A stretch of 64,000 nt of DNA from the NCBI GenBank assembly GCA_034667465.1, contig JAXDJV010000003.1, forward strand, positions 124,001-188,000. The letters run 5' to 3'. Below, in pieces: positions 33,341 through 50,300 of this stretch. This DNA is from JAOBAU01 sp034667465 (lineage in GTDB: Bacteria; Acidobacteriota; Thermoanaerobaculia; Gp7-AA8). The first letter of the stretch is position 1. Every line of letters starts with the position of its first letter. The notes beneath the pieces are model-generated. The model had not been told where the DNA came from. It made no database searches and saw only the letters and a list, made by a program, of their open reading frames with translations. A program made the position numbers and the translations under genes.

Positions 33341-34936
33341 TTATGCGCGCGCAATGCCGGCCGGTTCGTTCTGCGGCGCGACATCGACGGCGTGTCCCAT
33401 CAGCGGCAGCGTGACGGAGAAGCGCGCGCCCTTGCCGAGCCCTTCGCTCTCCGCCGTGATCTCGCCGTGATGCAGCTCGACGATATGCCGGGCGATCGCG
33501 AGCCCGAGCCCGAGGCCGCTGCGCTTCGCAGCTCCTTCGGCCTGCTGCAGTCGTTCGAAAACGTGCGGCAGAAACGAAGGCTCGATTCCTTCGCCCTGAT
33601 CGGCGACGGAGATGCGCATCCTGTCTTCGAGCCGCTCGAGTCGCAGATCGACTTCCTTCCCGGCATCGGTGAACTTGATGGCGTTGCCGAGGATGTTGCC
33701 GATCACCTGCTGCAGACGATTGGCGTCGGCTTCGACGAGATCGTCGGTGTGATCGATGTGCGAGACGAGATGGACGTCGCGCTGCTGCGCCTCCGGACGC
33801 GCGGTCGTGACCGCCGCCTCGACGACCTCGGAGAGCCGCGTCGGACGAAGATCGACCTGAAACTTGCCGAGAACGATGCGCGAGACGTCGAGCATGTCGT
33901 CGATGAGATGCTTCTGCAGCCGCGCGCTGGTCTCGATCATCCGCAGCGCTTCTTCGAGCTCCTCGGCAGTCGCGGGACCGGCGCGCAGAAACTGCACCCA
34001 GCCGAGGATGGACGTCATCGGCGTCCGCAGCTCGTGCGACAGCGTGGCGAGGAAGTTGTCTTTCGCGCGATTCTGCGCTTCCGCTTCGCGATAGCGGCGC
34101 TCGTTTTCGGCAGCGCGCGCGGCGGCGCGGCGCTCGGTCACATCGCGGAACGTGATCACGGAACCGAGCGGCTCGCGCGTGTCGTCGTCGTACATCGGCG
34201 ACGCGCAGAACTCGACCGGAAAGCTGGAACCATCATCGCGGAAGAACGTGTCCTCCACCTGATCGCGCACGTTTTCGCCGTGCATCATCGCGTTCAACTG
34301 GCAGTGGCCGATCTCGCACGTGGCCACACCGGGCAACGTCGGATGCAACAGCGAATGAATCTCGTGTCCCGTCACCTCGGGTGATCGTCGCCCGATCATC
34401 CGCGCCGCCGCGGGATTGACGAACGTCGCCAGCCCCTGCAGGTTCACGCCGAACACTCCCTCGGCGGCCGAGTTGAGGATCAGCTCATTCTGACGGCTGA
34501 GGCGCGCCAGCTCCTGCGCCTGCCGCTTGATCGCTTCGCGCTGCCGGAAAAGCTGCACGAAGACGGTTACCTTCGAGCGGAGAATGTCGGGATTGAACGG
34601 CTTGAAGATGTAGTCGACGGCGCCGAGCTCGTAGCCGCGATAGACGTTCGTTTCGCTGCGGCTGAGTGCCGTCAGAAAGATGATCGGCGTCTCGCGCGAG
34701 CGCTCGCGCTGGCGAACGAGCGCCGCGGTTTCGAAACCGTCGAGCTCGGGCATCTGCACGTCGAGCAGAACGACGGCGAATTCGTGATCGAGCAGCTGGC
34801 GCAGCGCCGCAACACCGGAGGTCGCGCGCGTCAGCGTCAGTCCCGGCATCTCGCTGAGGATCGACTCGAGGGCCAGCAGGTTGTTCGGCTGATCGTCGAC
34901 GAGCAGCACATTCGCGTTGTTATCGTGGAGGTTCAT
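33341..34936 (-). CDS. Receiver-PAS sensor histidine kinase
   Basis: 531 residues from ATG 34936 (MNLHDNNANVLLVDDQPNN). Receiver domain (about residues 8-125, Asp14/Asp15, phosphoacceptor Asp59 in LLDVQMP, Lys in IFKPFNP). Then a coiled coil, a PAS domain (residues 165-275, ILNSAAEGVFGV through GSVITFRDVTERRAA), HisKA (NFLATLSHELRTPMTS) and HATPase (NILGNAIKFTDAG, VADQGEGIE, RSGLGLGLAIA). No membrane helix: a cytoplasmic kinase. The start overlaps the cheB stop by ATGA (34933-34936), making it the last gene of the CheR/CheB unit. The partner is probably the hybrid kinase. Confidence 0.9.
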   Translation of the reverse strand: MNLHDNNANVLLVDDQPNNLLALESILSEMPGLTLTRATSGVAALRQLLDHEFAVVLLDVQMPELDGFETAALVRQRERSRETPIIFLTALSRSETNVYRGYELGAVDYIFKPFNPDILRSKVTVFVQLFRQREAIKRQAQELARLSRQNELILNSAAEGVFGVNLQGLATFVNPAAARMIGRRSPEVTGHEIHSLLHPTLPGVATCEIGHCQLNAMMHGENVRDQVEDTFFRDDGSSFPVEFCASPMYDDDTREPLGSVITFRDVTERRAAARAAENERRYREAEAQNRAKDNFLATLSHELRTPMTSILGWVQFLRAGPATAEELEEALRMIETSARLQKHLIDDMLDVSRIVLGKFQVDLRPTRLSEVVEAAVTTARPEAQQRDVHLVSHIDHTDDLVEADANRLQQVIGNILGNAIKFTDAGKEVDLRLERLEDRMRISVADQGEGIEPSFLPHVFERLQQAEGAAKRSGLGLGLAIARHIVELHHGEITAESEGLGKGARFSVTLPLMGHAVDVAPQNEPAGIARA

Positions 34937-35517
34937 TTTCGGGCGCCCGCCGGTACCCGACAGATCTCGACGAGAAGCGGCGCGATTCGATCCAAAGGCA
35001 AGATCCGGTCCACTCGTGTCCGCTGAATCGTCGCAAGCGGCATCGCCGGAGCCTCCGCATCGGCAGGATCCTGCACAATGAGGACGCCGTTTCGCTCGCG
35101 AATTTTCTGCGCGCCGGCGGCGCCGTCGGCGTTGGCGCCGGTGAGGATGATGCCGACGAGGTGATCGCCATACGCGTCGGCCGCCGATTCGAAGAGGACG
35201 TCTATCGACGGCCGCGAAAAAGCGACGGCGGCATCGACGGAGAGACTGAACTCGCCGCGCTCGACGAGCAGGTGATAGTCGGCCGGCGCGAGATAGATCC
35301 TGCCGGGACGAATCCACTCCTTGTCATCGACGTCGACGACCGGCAGCTTCGACGTCCTGCGCAAGAAGCTCGGCAGTCCTTCGTTGGACGCTTTGTGGCG
35401 ATGTTGCGCCACGGCGATCGGCACCGGAAAGTCGCCCGGGAGCTCGGAGAAGATCATTTGCAGTGCACGCATCCCGCCGAGCGAACAGCCGATCACGATC
35501 AGTTCCGGCGTCTTCAT
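34933..35517 (-). CDS. cheB: CheB-type protein-glutamate methylesterase, no receiver domain
   Basis: 194 residues. Catalytic triad Ser12 (GCSLGG), His39 (VAQHRH) and Asp131 (LTGANADGA), all in place. A CheB effector domain alone; the usual N-terminal receiver is missing. The REC-PAS kinase downstream carries a receiver that may regulate it in trans, which is inference. Start and stop both overlap neighbours by ATGA (35514-35517; 34933-34936). CheB normally removes methyl groups from chemoreceptors, but no receptor is in this window. Confidence 0.9.
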   Translation of the reverse strand: MKTPELIVIGCSLGGMRALQMIFSELPGDFPVPIAVAQHRHKASNEGLPSFLRRTSKLPVVDVDDKEWIRPGRIYLAPADYHLLVERGEFSLSVDAAVAFSRPSIDVLFESAADAYGDHLVGIILTGANADGAAGAQKIRERNGVLIVQDPADAEAPAMPLATIQRTRVDRILPLDRIAPLLVEICRVPAGARK

Positions 35518-36365
35518 CGGGCTCTCCGATAAAGGCGCTCATCGCGATTGATGTCTTCGTAGTGGTCCGCGACGGCCGTGTAGCGGATCGTTTCCTTCTT
35601 GCCGAGACCGAGGATGCCGAACATCTCCATGCTGTTGAGGAAGAGCTTCTGCACGCGATCCTGCAGCGTGTTGTTGAAGTAGATGAGGACGTTGCGGCAG
35701 AAGATCACGTTGAAGTGATTGAACGACGCGTCGGTGACGAGGTTGTGCTGCGCGAAGACGACGTTCTCGCGCAGCGACGGCCGGAAGATCGCGTAGTCGT
35801 AGCGCGCCGTGTAGTACTCGGAGAACGTGCCGGTGCCGCCGGCGGCCATGTAGTTGGCCGTGTTCTCCTGCATCGTGGCGATCGGAAAAATCCCATCCTT
35901 CGCTTTCTGCAGAACCGATTCATTGATGTCGGTCGCGTAAATCCGGCAGCGGTCGTACAGCCCTTCCTCCTGAAGAAGGATGGCCATCGAATAAACCTCT
36001 TCGCCGGTCGAACAGCCGGCGTGCCAGATGCGAACGAAGGGATACGTCCGGAGCAGCGGAACGACCTGCCGCCGGAACGCCAGATAGAACGACGGATCGC
36101 GAAACATCGCCGTCGTATTGATGGAGAGATCGAGCAGCAGCCGCTCCATACACGACGGATCGTGCAGCACTTTTTCCTGCAGCCCCGAGATCGTGCTCAG
36201 CCCCTCTTCATAGATGCGCTTCCACACCCGCCGCTTCAGCGAAGGCAGCGAGTAATCCCGAAAATCGAACCCGTAGTGACGAAAGATCCCCTCCATGAGG
36301 AGTTGCGTCTCGACCGCTTCGAGGTCCGCTTTTTCCTGCACTGAAGGTGCGGTTTCGGCTGCCAT
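35514..36365 (-). CDS. cheR: CheR-type protein-glutamate methyltransferase
   Basis: 283 residues. N-terminal helical domain (LLMEGIFRHYGFDFRDYSLP, LKRRVWKRI), then the SAM-binding fold (IWHAGCSTGEEVYSMAILLQ) and NVIFCRNVLIYFNNTLQDRV. Matches CheR. It methylates Glu residues of receptor or receptor-like proteins. The HAMP-array kinase just upstream is a possible substrate, by analogy with receptor methylation, but no methylation helix is obvious. Coupled to cheB by ATGA. The intervening 142 bases before the kinase gene carry a heptamer hairpin. Confidence 0.9.
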   Translation of the reverse strand: MAAETAPSVQEKADLEAVETQLLMEGIFRHYGFDFRDYSLPSLKRRVWKRIYEEGLSTISGLQEKVLHDPSCMERLLLDLSINTTAMFRDPSFYLAFRRQVVPLLRTYPFVRIWHAGCSTGEEVYSMAILLQEEGLYDRCRIYATDINESVLQKAKDGIFPIATMQENTANYMAAGGTGTFSEYYTARYDYAIFRPSLRENVVFAQHNLVTDASFNHFNVIFCRNVLIYFNNTLQDRVQKLFLNSMEMFGILGLGKKETIRYTAVADHYEDINRDERLYRRAR

Positions 36366-36412
36366 GGTTCTCTGTCGCTAAGAGCAAGGGGCGTGACAGG
36401 TTTGGGGCAGGC

Positions 36413-36506
36413 ATGAGTGATGAGGCATGCGGCATGAGTGACGCTGGCGCGTCAGCTGCGCTGCATGCCTTTACTCATCCCTCATGCCTCATGCCCCATG
36501 CCTCGT
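36413..36506. repeat. Heptamer inverted repeat, locus E
   Basis: Left units ATGAGTG, ATGAGGC, ATGCGGC, ATGAGTG (36413-36440). Right units TACTCAT, CCCTCAT, GCCTCAT, GCCCCAT, GCCTCGT (36472-36506). It lies between the kinase stop (36508) and the cheR start (36365) and could attenuate cheRB expression relative to the kinase. Confidence 0.85.
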
Positions 36507-36507
36507 C

Positions 36508-43758
<7,251 letters not shown>

Positions 43759-43856
43759 CGCGTGCTCTCCGATATGTACGAATTGGTTCAGCCGAACGAA
43801 GCTGGGGCCGGGAGGATGCGAATTTGAGGCCAGACTGAGCCGTGGCGGCGCGCGGG

Positions 43857-43862
43857 CATAAT
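43857..43862 (+). promoter_or_regulatory. Possible -10 box (CATAAT) before the RHS gene
   Basis: CATAAT, then CCTTGCGCGCC and GGGAGCC before ATG 43881. A ribosome site (GGGAG) is present here. Confidence 0.3.
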
Positions 43863-43880
43863 CCTTGCGCGCCGGGAGCC

Positions 43881-44375
43881 ATGTTCACAAAAGGATGCTG
43901 GGCGGCGCCGTTCGGAATCGTTTTCGCCCTGGCTGCAGCGATCATGTCGATGCCGCTGTCTGCGCAGGTCTCATGTACGGCGAACGTAACGGCCGTAGAC
44001 CCCGCACATCCTTACGACCACGGCTGGAATTACGCGATCGATTGCGCAGGCTCTGGTGACGTAGTTGCGGTCACAAGTGCCCAGATCTCCATCGGCGCCA
44101 TGATCGCCGAACCTGTACCTGTTTCCACCGTTGGCTGTGACAATTCCGGCGGAGGCACGACGCTGCATTGCCAGGGTCTCGTGACGGTCGAGCACCCACC
44201 AGTTTCCAGCATGACGGGTCCGCCGTGCCTGATACCAGCCGGTGACCGCAGGTGGTCTGCCTCATGGTCAGCAGGCTACGATTACCGATGCAACAACAAT
44301 CCGAACAATCCAACCGCAGTCTGTCATGACGGAACGCGGCAGGGCTCGCCACCGGTTCGCAGCCACTTACCGTAG
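43881..44375 (+). CDS. N-terminal fragment of the RHS protein (frameshifted)
   Basis: From ATG 43881: MFTKGCWAAPFGIVFALAAA is a signal peptide, followed by a secreted-looking region with paired Cys (SCTANVTAVD, GCDNSGGGTTLHCQG). The frame ends at 44375. The next, main RHS frame has no signal peptide, while reading upstream of its ATG in frame 2 gives AGLATGSQPLTVDPARATMN, which looks like continuation. The likely crossover is near 44330. So this is probably the missing N-terminus of the large RHS protein, separated by a 1- or 2-base indel: real mutation or sequencing error. Confidence 0.65.
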   Translation: MFTKGCWAAPFGIVFALAAAIMSMPLSAQVSCTANVTAVDPAHPYDHGWNYAIDCAGSGDVVAVTSAQISIGAMIAEPVPVSTVGCDNSGGGTTLHCQGLVTVEHPPVSSMTGPPCLIPAGDRRWSASWSAGYDYRCNNNPNNPTAVCHDGTRQGSPPVRSHLP

Positions 44376-44392
44376 ATCCAGCCAGGGCCACA

Positions 44393-47300
44393 ATGAACGC
44401 GAAGGTGTCCGGGCCGGTAGACGGTGTCTACACGATCAAAATATCGTACTCGGTCAATCGGGACGTGTACACGTCGGAAAACCAGCTGCCACCGTATTAC
44501 GGCTCCGAGCGCTTTGGCTTTGTCCTTTGGTGGTTGCCGACGAGGACAGCAGCGGCGCTGGACGTGTGGCCGACCGCCGTTGACGAGCCGGGCGTCAGCC
44601 GAACATATACAATCACCCCGCCGGCGGGTCGCTCGCATCTCATGATTCAGATGACCGCCTGTGAGAAATCGATCAAACAGATCGTTGTACTACCGACCGC
44701 AGAAAAAGACTGCGGTTGCGCCGGCTCTTGCGTAGGTCACCCGGTGCATGTTGCCGGCGGCAACATGCACTATGCCGAACCGCTGCCGCTGCCGGTCGGG
44801 GAATTTAACGACGTAGCCGGGCTCACCTATAACAGCGGCAGCACGAGCGCAGGCTGGTTCGGTCAGGGCTGGACATCGCCACTTGATGCCTGGGCGCGGA
44901 CCTATCAGGGTGGCAACGGCGTTATGGTGAGCACGGAAACCGACGCGCGCGCGGTCTTCGAAAAAAGCAATGGCACCTTCGTTCAGATATGGCCAATGGG
45001 AACCACCGCGCCGGGCACCCTGACAGACACCGGCAGTGCCTTCGAATATCGTGACGGCGTCAGCGATCTCGTTCGCGTTTACCGAAAGAGCGACGGCGCG
45101 CCCGTCAGCATTCGGCGAACGACCAGCCAGAGCTCCATGGACATTACATACGACGCGACCGGAGTGCCCACGACAATCGGCGATCGTGACGGCCGATGGC
45201 AGTGGTTGCTCGCCGGCGCCTCTGCTACGGGACACATCACCGACATCACCGTCGCTGGTCGCTCCGATCTCCATTGGACGTTTTCATATAACGTGAATTC
45301 GTTAACAGCGATCGTCGCTCCGGATGGCAATCCGTGGCGCACCTATCAGTACTCGAATCTGCACCTGACCAGGGTCCTCGACGGCTCGAACCGCGAGCTC
45401 GAATCTCATGCTTATGATTCCGTGGGAACGGCGACGACGTCGAACGGGCAATCCGGCGGCGACCTGACGAATATTGAGCGCGATCTCCCCGGAAGCGTCG
45501 ACGGCGAGACAATCACGCGCGTGACATCCGCCGCTGGGCAAATCTCAAAGTATTACGTTCGCTATATCGCAGGACGCCCGCGGACGGTTAAAGTCGACGG
45601 CGGATGCAGTTCGTGCCGCACTGGAGATGCCGTCTATGGCTTCGATGCGGACGGTCATCTGATCCGCGAACAGGATGCCCGCGGATATGTGAAAGTCACA
45701 GAGTACGATGCGACCGGTACGCATGTCCTTTCCGTAACGAATGCAATGAAGAAGGCTGGTTGCGACCCGGAGACCGCTGCGGACCGCTGCCGGCTCACGC
45801 CGGATTCAATTCTAACCGCATCGCTTCAGGAGACGAGCGCCACCAACAAGGCGTCGTTCGAATATAGCGATCCCGCCTGGCCGGACAAGCCGACGAAAAT
45901 CACGCGCGCCAGTCTGGTAGCGCCCGCATATAGCAGCTGGACCGATCTCCTTTACGACGCTTCCACCGGTCTGGTCACCGAATCGACAGTTACGGGCCGT
46001 TCGAATGCTGGCGGAACGACTGAGATTCACCGCACGACTACGACTCTCTATGATGGTTCACAAAGCGCAGCGTTCAATCCGAACGGCGCATATTCGACGA
46101 CGATCATGGCGCTGCCCCAGCCTTCAGGCCGCGTAAAGTCCGTCGACGGACCCCGGACGGACGTTACCGACACGACATCGAGCGTTTACTATCCGTTTGA
46201 TTCAGCGATTCCCGCGGCGTGGCGAGGGCAGTTGGCGGCAGTGAAGCAGCCGAACGGTTCGATCACGCGCTATGAGGATTACGACGTCTGGGGGAACCCG
46301 GCGCGCGTAGTCGACGCGAATGGAGTGGTTACCCGGACGACGTATGACAGCCTTGGGCGCCTTCTGACCACTACTGTCGAAGCGGTGCCGTCGTGTGATA
46401 CCAGCGCAGACCCGCTTTGCGCGACCGACGTAACCACTACGCGGACTTACACACCAGGAGGAGGACCGTTATCGACAGTCGCCCCGGCCGCCGGCGGCGT
46501 CACTCAATATCACTATGACGACGAGCGGGGCCGCCTCGACGCGATCAAGCGTGGCCCCTCCGAAGCAGATCTCCGCGAATACATCAACTGGCTGTTTGAC
46601 CCCGCGACCGGAATGAAGGCTGACGAGGAAACGGGTGAGGTTCAAGGCGGCTATGTTTCGAAGCGATATGAAACCTTTACGTACGACGTCTTCGGGAGGT
46701 TGACGGAAACGTTGCACAACGACAATACAAAGCGCGTCACCACGTACGACGCGATGGGAAATGTGGCCTCCGAGCAGGACGAGAACCACTGGACCCCGAA
46801 TACGTTCTATCAATACGACCCCGCCGGCCGAGTCACCGAAGTGAGACAAACGCTCGCCGGAAGCGGCTCCGGAACAATCAAAACGACTTACACCTATGAC
46901 CGCCATGGCAACCTCGTCACGGTGACCGATCCGAACGGGAACGTGACGTCGTATACCTACGACGACTTTGACCGTCTCCGCACTCAAACCAGCCCGGTTA
47001 CCGGTGTCACGGCCTACACCTATGATCCAGCAGGTAATCTGACAACGACCACAGACGCGAGCGGGGCAACGACGACCCGCACCTACGACGCAGCGAACCG
47101 CGTGCTCACCTCGACGTCTGTGCGCGCAGGGGCGCCCTCCGAATCGACAGCATGGAGCTACGATGACTCCACTGCAGGCTGGTACGGCAAAGGACGGCTC
47201 ACGTCCGTTACGGAGCCTTCGGGATCGACCACGTACCGCTATGAACGACGGGGCCTGCTCGCACGTGAGCAAAAGACAATCAACAGCAGCCCATACATAA

Positions 47301-50300
47301 CAACGTTCACTTATGACGCCGACGGCAACCGCAAGTCGATCCACTATCCGTCGGGCCGGACCGTCAGCTATACCTTCGACTTCGCCGGCCGGCCATACTC
47401 GGTAATGGCGGGTTCGAGCACGATCATCGCCTCAACAAAGTACTATCCGTTCGGGCCGCACACCGAAACCGTTTTCGGCAACGGAACGACGCAGACGATG
47501 TCCTGGGACACGAGGTATCTGCCCGAGCGGAACAAGCTCGTCGGCCCTGGATCTGTCAACATCGCCGAGTATTCGTACAGTCACGATTCCTCCGGAAACA
47601 TCGCGGCGATTCGAGACGAGGTGAACCACGCGTACGACCGCAATTTTGTTTATGACGACCTGAATCGTCTCGTAACGGCGAACACCGGTGCGTCTCTGTG
47701 GGGAAGCGGTACTTACAGCTACGACGCAATGGGTAATATGCGTTCGCTGGCACTTGGAACACGCACATCGACCTTTAGCTATGACGGCCTCACGCCGAAG
47801 CTGAACACGGTCACGGAGAACGGCGCCTCCCGCCGCGTGGCATTCGACGCCGCAGGTAACGAGATTCGCGTTGGCGGTACGACCTATGACTACTCGCCGA
47901 GCGGAAAGCTGATCACAGCAGGGTCTCTCTTCTACACGTCCGATGGCCGCGGAATTCGTACGACGACGAACGCGCCGTGCCCCGCAACCGTAACGCCTTC
48001 ACCGCTGCACGCCGGAGCAGGAGGCGCGACCGGAAGCATCGTGATTTCGGCGGCGGTCGATTGCACCTGGGCAGCGAGCCCCGCCGCCGCGTGGGTGACA
48101 CTCGGTGGAACGACGTCGGGTACGGGTTCGGGAACGATGACGTACACCGTTGCACCGAATACCGGCACAACCGGACGGACCACTACGATCGCGTTGTCCA
48201 GCGAAGTAAGTATTGTAGTGACGCAGCCCGGCACCACAGCGGTTAATACGTCAACCGACATGACAGGCGATGGCGTGACCGACCTGCTGTGGCGAAACGA
48301 TGAGACCGGCGACGTGCGCGTCTTCGGACTCGACGGCCTCGGCGTCGCGACAACGATGTCTCTGCCGGCTCATTCCGACCTCCTCGTTAAACTCGTGGGC
48401 ATCGGCGACTTTGATGGCGACGGTCATTCTGATCTTTTCTGGCGCCACGGACGTTCGGGCGATCTGACGATGGATTTGGTCGGAGTCGGCGGTACGGTGA
48501 CGAACCAGTCCGTCTCAGCCGAGGCGACAACGTATTCGCATCTGGCCGGCGTCGGAGACCTCAATGGTGATCGCAAAGCCGATCTCATCTGGCGGAATGA
48601 ATCAAACGGTGCTGTGTCAGCTCGCCTGATGAACGGGCCAACCGCGATCACGAGCGGAACCATCGTGGCGAGCACGCCGTTGGAATCAGTGATCGCCGGA
48701 GTCGGCGACCTGGACGGCGACGGTCGCGCTGACCTCGTCTCCTATGATCGGCGAACGGGCGATGTATACGGCCGTCTCATGAGTGGCCTGACAGTCCTTA
48801 GTGAAGGAACGATCACGACGGAGCCCGACACACATTGGCGCATCGCCGCACTTGGCGATTGCGACGGCGACGGAAAGGCGGATCTCGTTTGGCGTAATCG
48901 GACGACCGGCGCCACCGGCATCCAGCTAATGAACACCGGGCTTACCGCGCAGGCGCGCGTTGCCGTAAGCGTAGACGCCGACACCCGGTGGGAACTCACC
49001 GGCACCGGAGATGCCGATGGCGACGGCAAAGCAGATCTGTTGTGGCGTAATCGTTCGTCCGGAGCGGTACGCGTCGATCTCGTCAATGGAACGCAAGTCA
49101 CAGGGTCGGCCACTGTCTATACGGAGCCTGATACTGCGTGGAATCTGAGCACCCCGGCATCAGCGGCGTCCGCGCAGCAGGCTGCGCGCGCTGATTTTGC
49201 CGCAGATGGCACATCCGACCTCATGTGGCGAAATTCAAACGACATTGCGATGTGGGAGATGAACGGGACCACAGTACTGGACGGCAACTCTGTCGCGACG
49301 CTGACTGACCCTAATCAAGCCATACAGACAGCCGGCGACTTCAACGGCGACGGCACAAGTGATCTGCTCTGGCGAAACCGCTCCACGAACTGGTTATCAC
49401 TATGGGAAATGAAGGGACATGCGCTCAACAATGGCCACACGCTGGCGTTACTTGGCGATCCCGATTGGCAAATACAGGCAACCGGTGACGTTACAGCCGA
49501 CGGGGTAGACGACCTGATCCTGAGAAATACACGTACGGGCGCGGTAGCACTCTGGGAAATCCGCGGAGGTCTGCTCCTGCGAGGGGACATCATTGCTACA
49601 TTGGGCGATGCGAACTGGCAGTTGCAGGGGATCGGAGACTTCTTCGGGGAAGGGCGGTCCAGTATTTTGTGGCGAAACACGGCGAATGGAAACGTCGCGA
49701 TCTGGCAGATCAACTCACGAGTCGTTACCGGCGCGACGTTCGCGACGGCAGAGGTGTCGTCGAAAATTCAGGGAGTCGGCGACTACAATGGCGACGGCCG
49801 GGCGGACATCCTCTGGCGCAACGGCTCCGGCGAAATCCGAATTTGGGAAATGAATGGAACGACTGTCTTGCGCGACGTCGTGGTCGGCACGCTCGGCGAT
49901 GCAAACTGGAAAATCCAGGCGACAAGCGGTGACTACGGCAGCGACCGTACGTGGGACATCCTGTTGCGGCACGCCGTGACCGGAACACTCGCGATGTGGC
50001 AGATGAAAGCGTCGGCAATCAGGGTTGGGACATCCTTCGCATCAGCGGGAACGACGTGGACGCTCGAAGCGCTCGAGCGCAATGGAGACAGCGGCACGAC
50101 GATCAACGCGTTGGCAATCGAGTCCGCGGGATCGCCGAAGAGCTGGTGGACGCCGATTCAGGGGCTGCCGCCATTCTGGGGACCGCCCGCAGCCGCGCAA
50201 CCGCAGCCGCCATGGATTGCCGGGCCTCCCGCGCTCCCGCAACTGCCCTTCTGGATCGGCCCAACCACGCCTTTTGGGACGCCATGGTGGACACCGCTTA

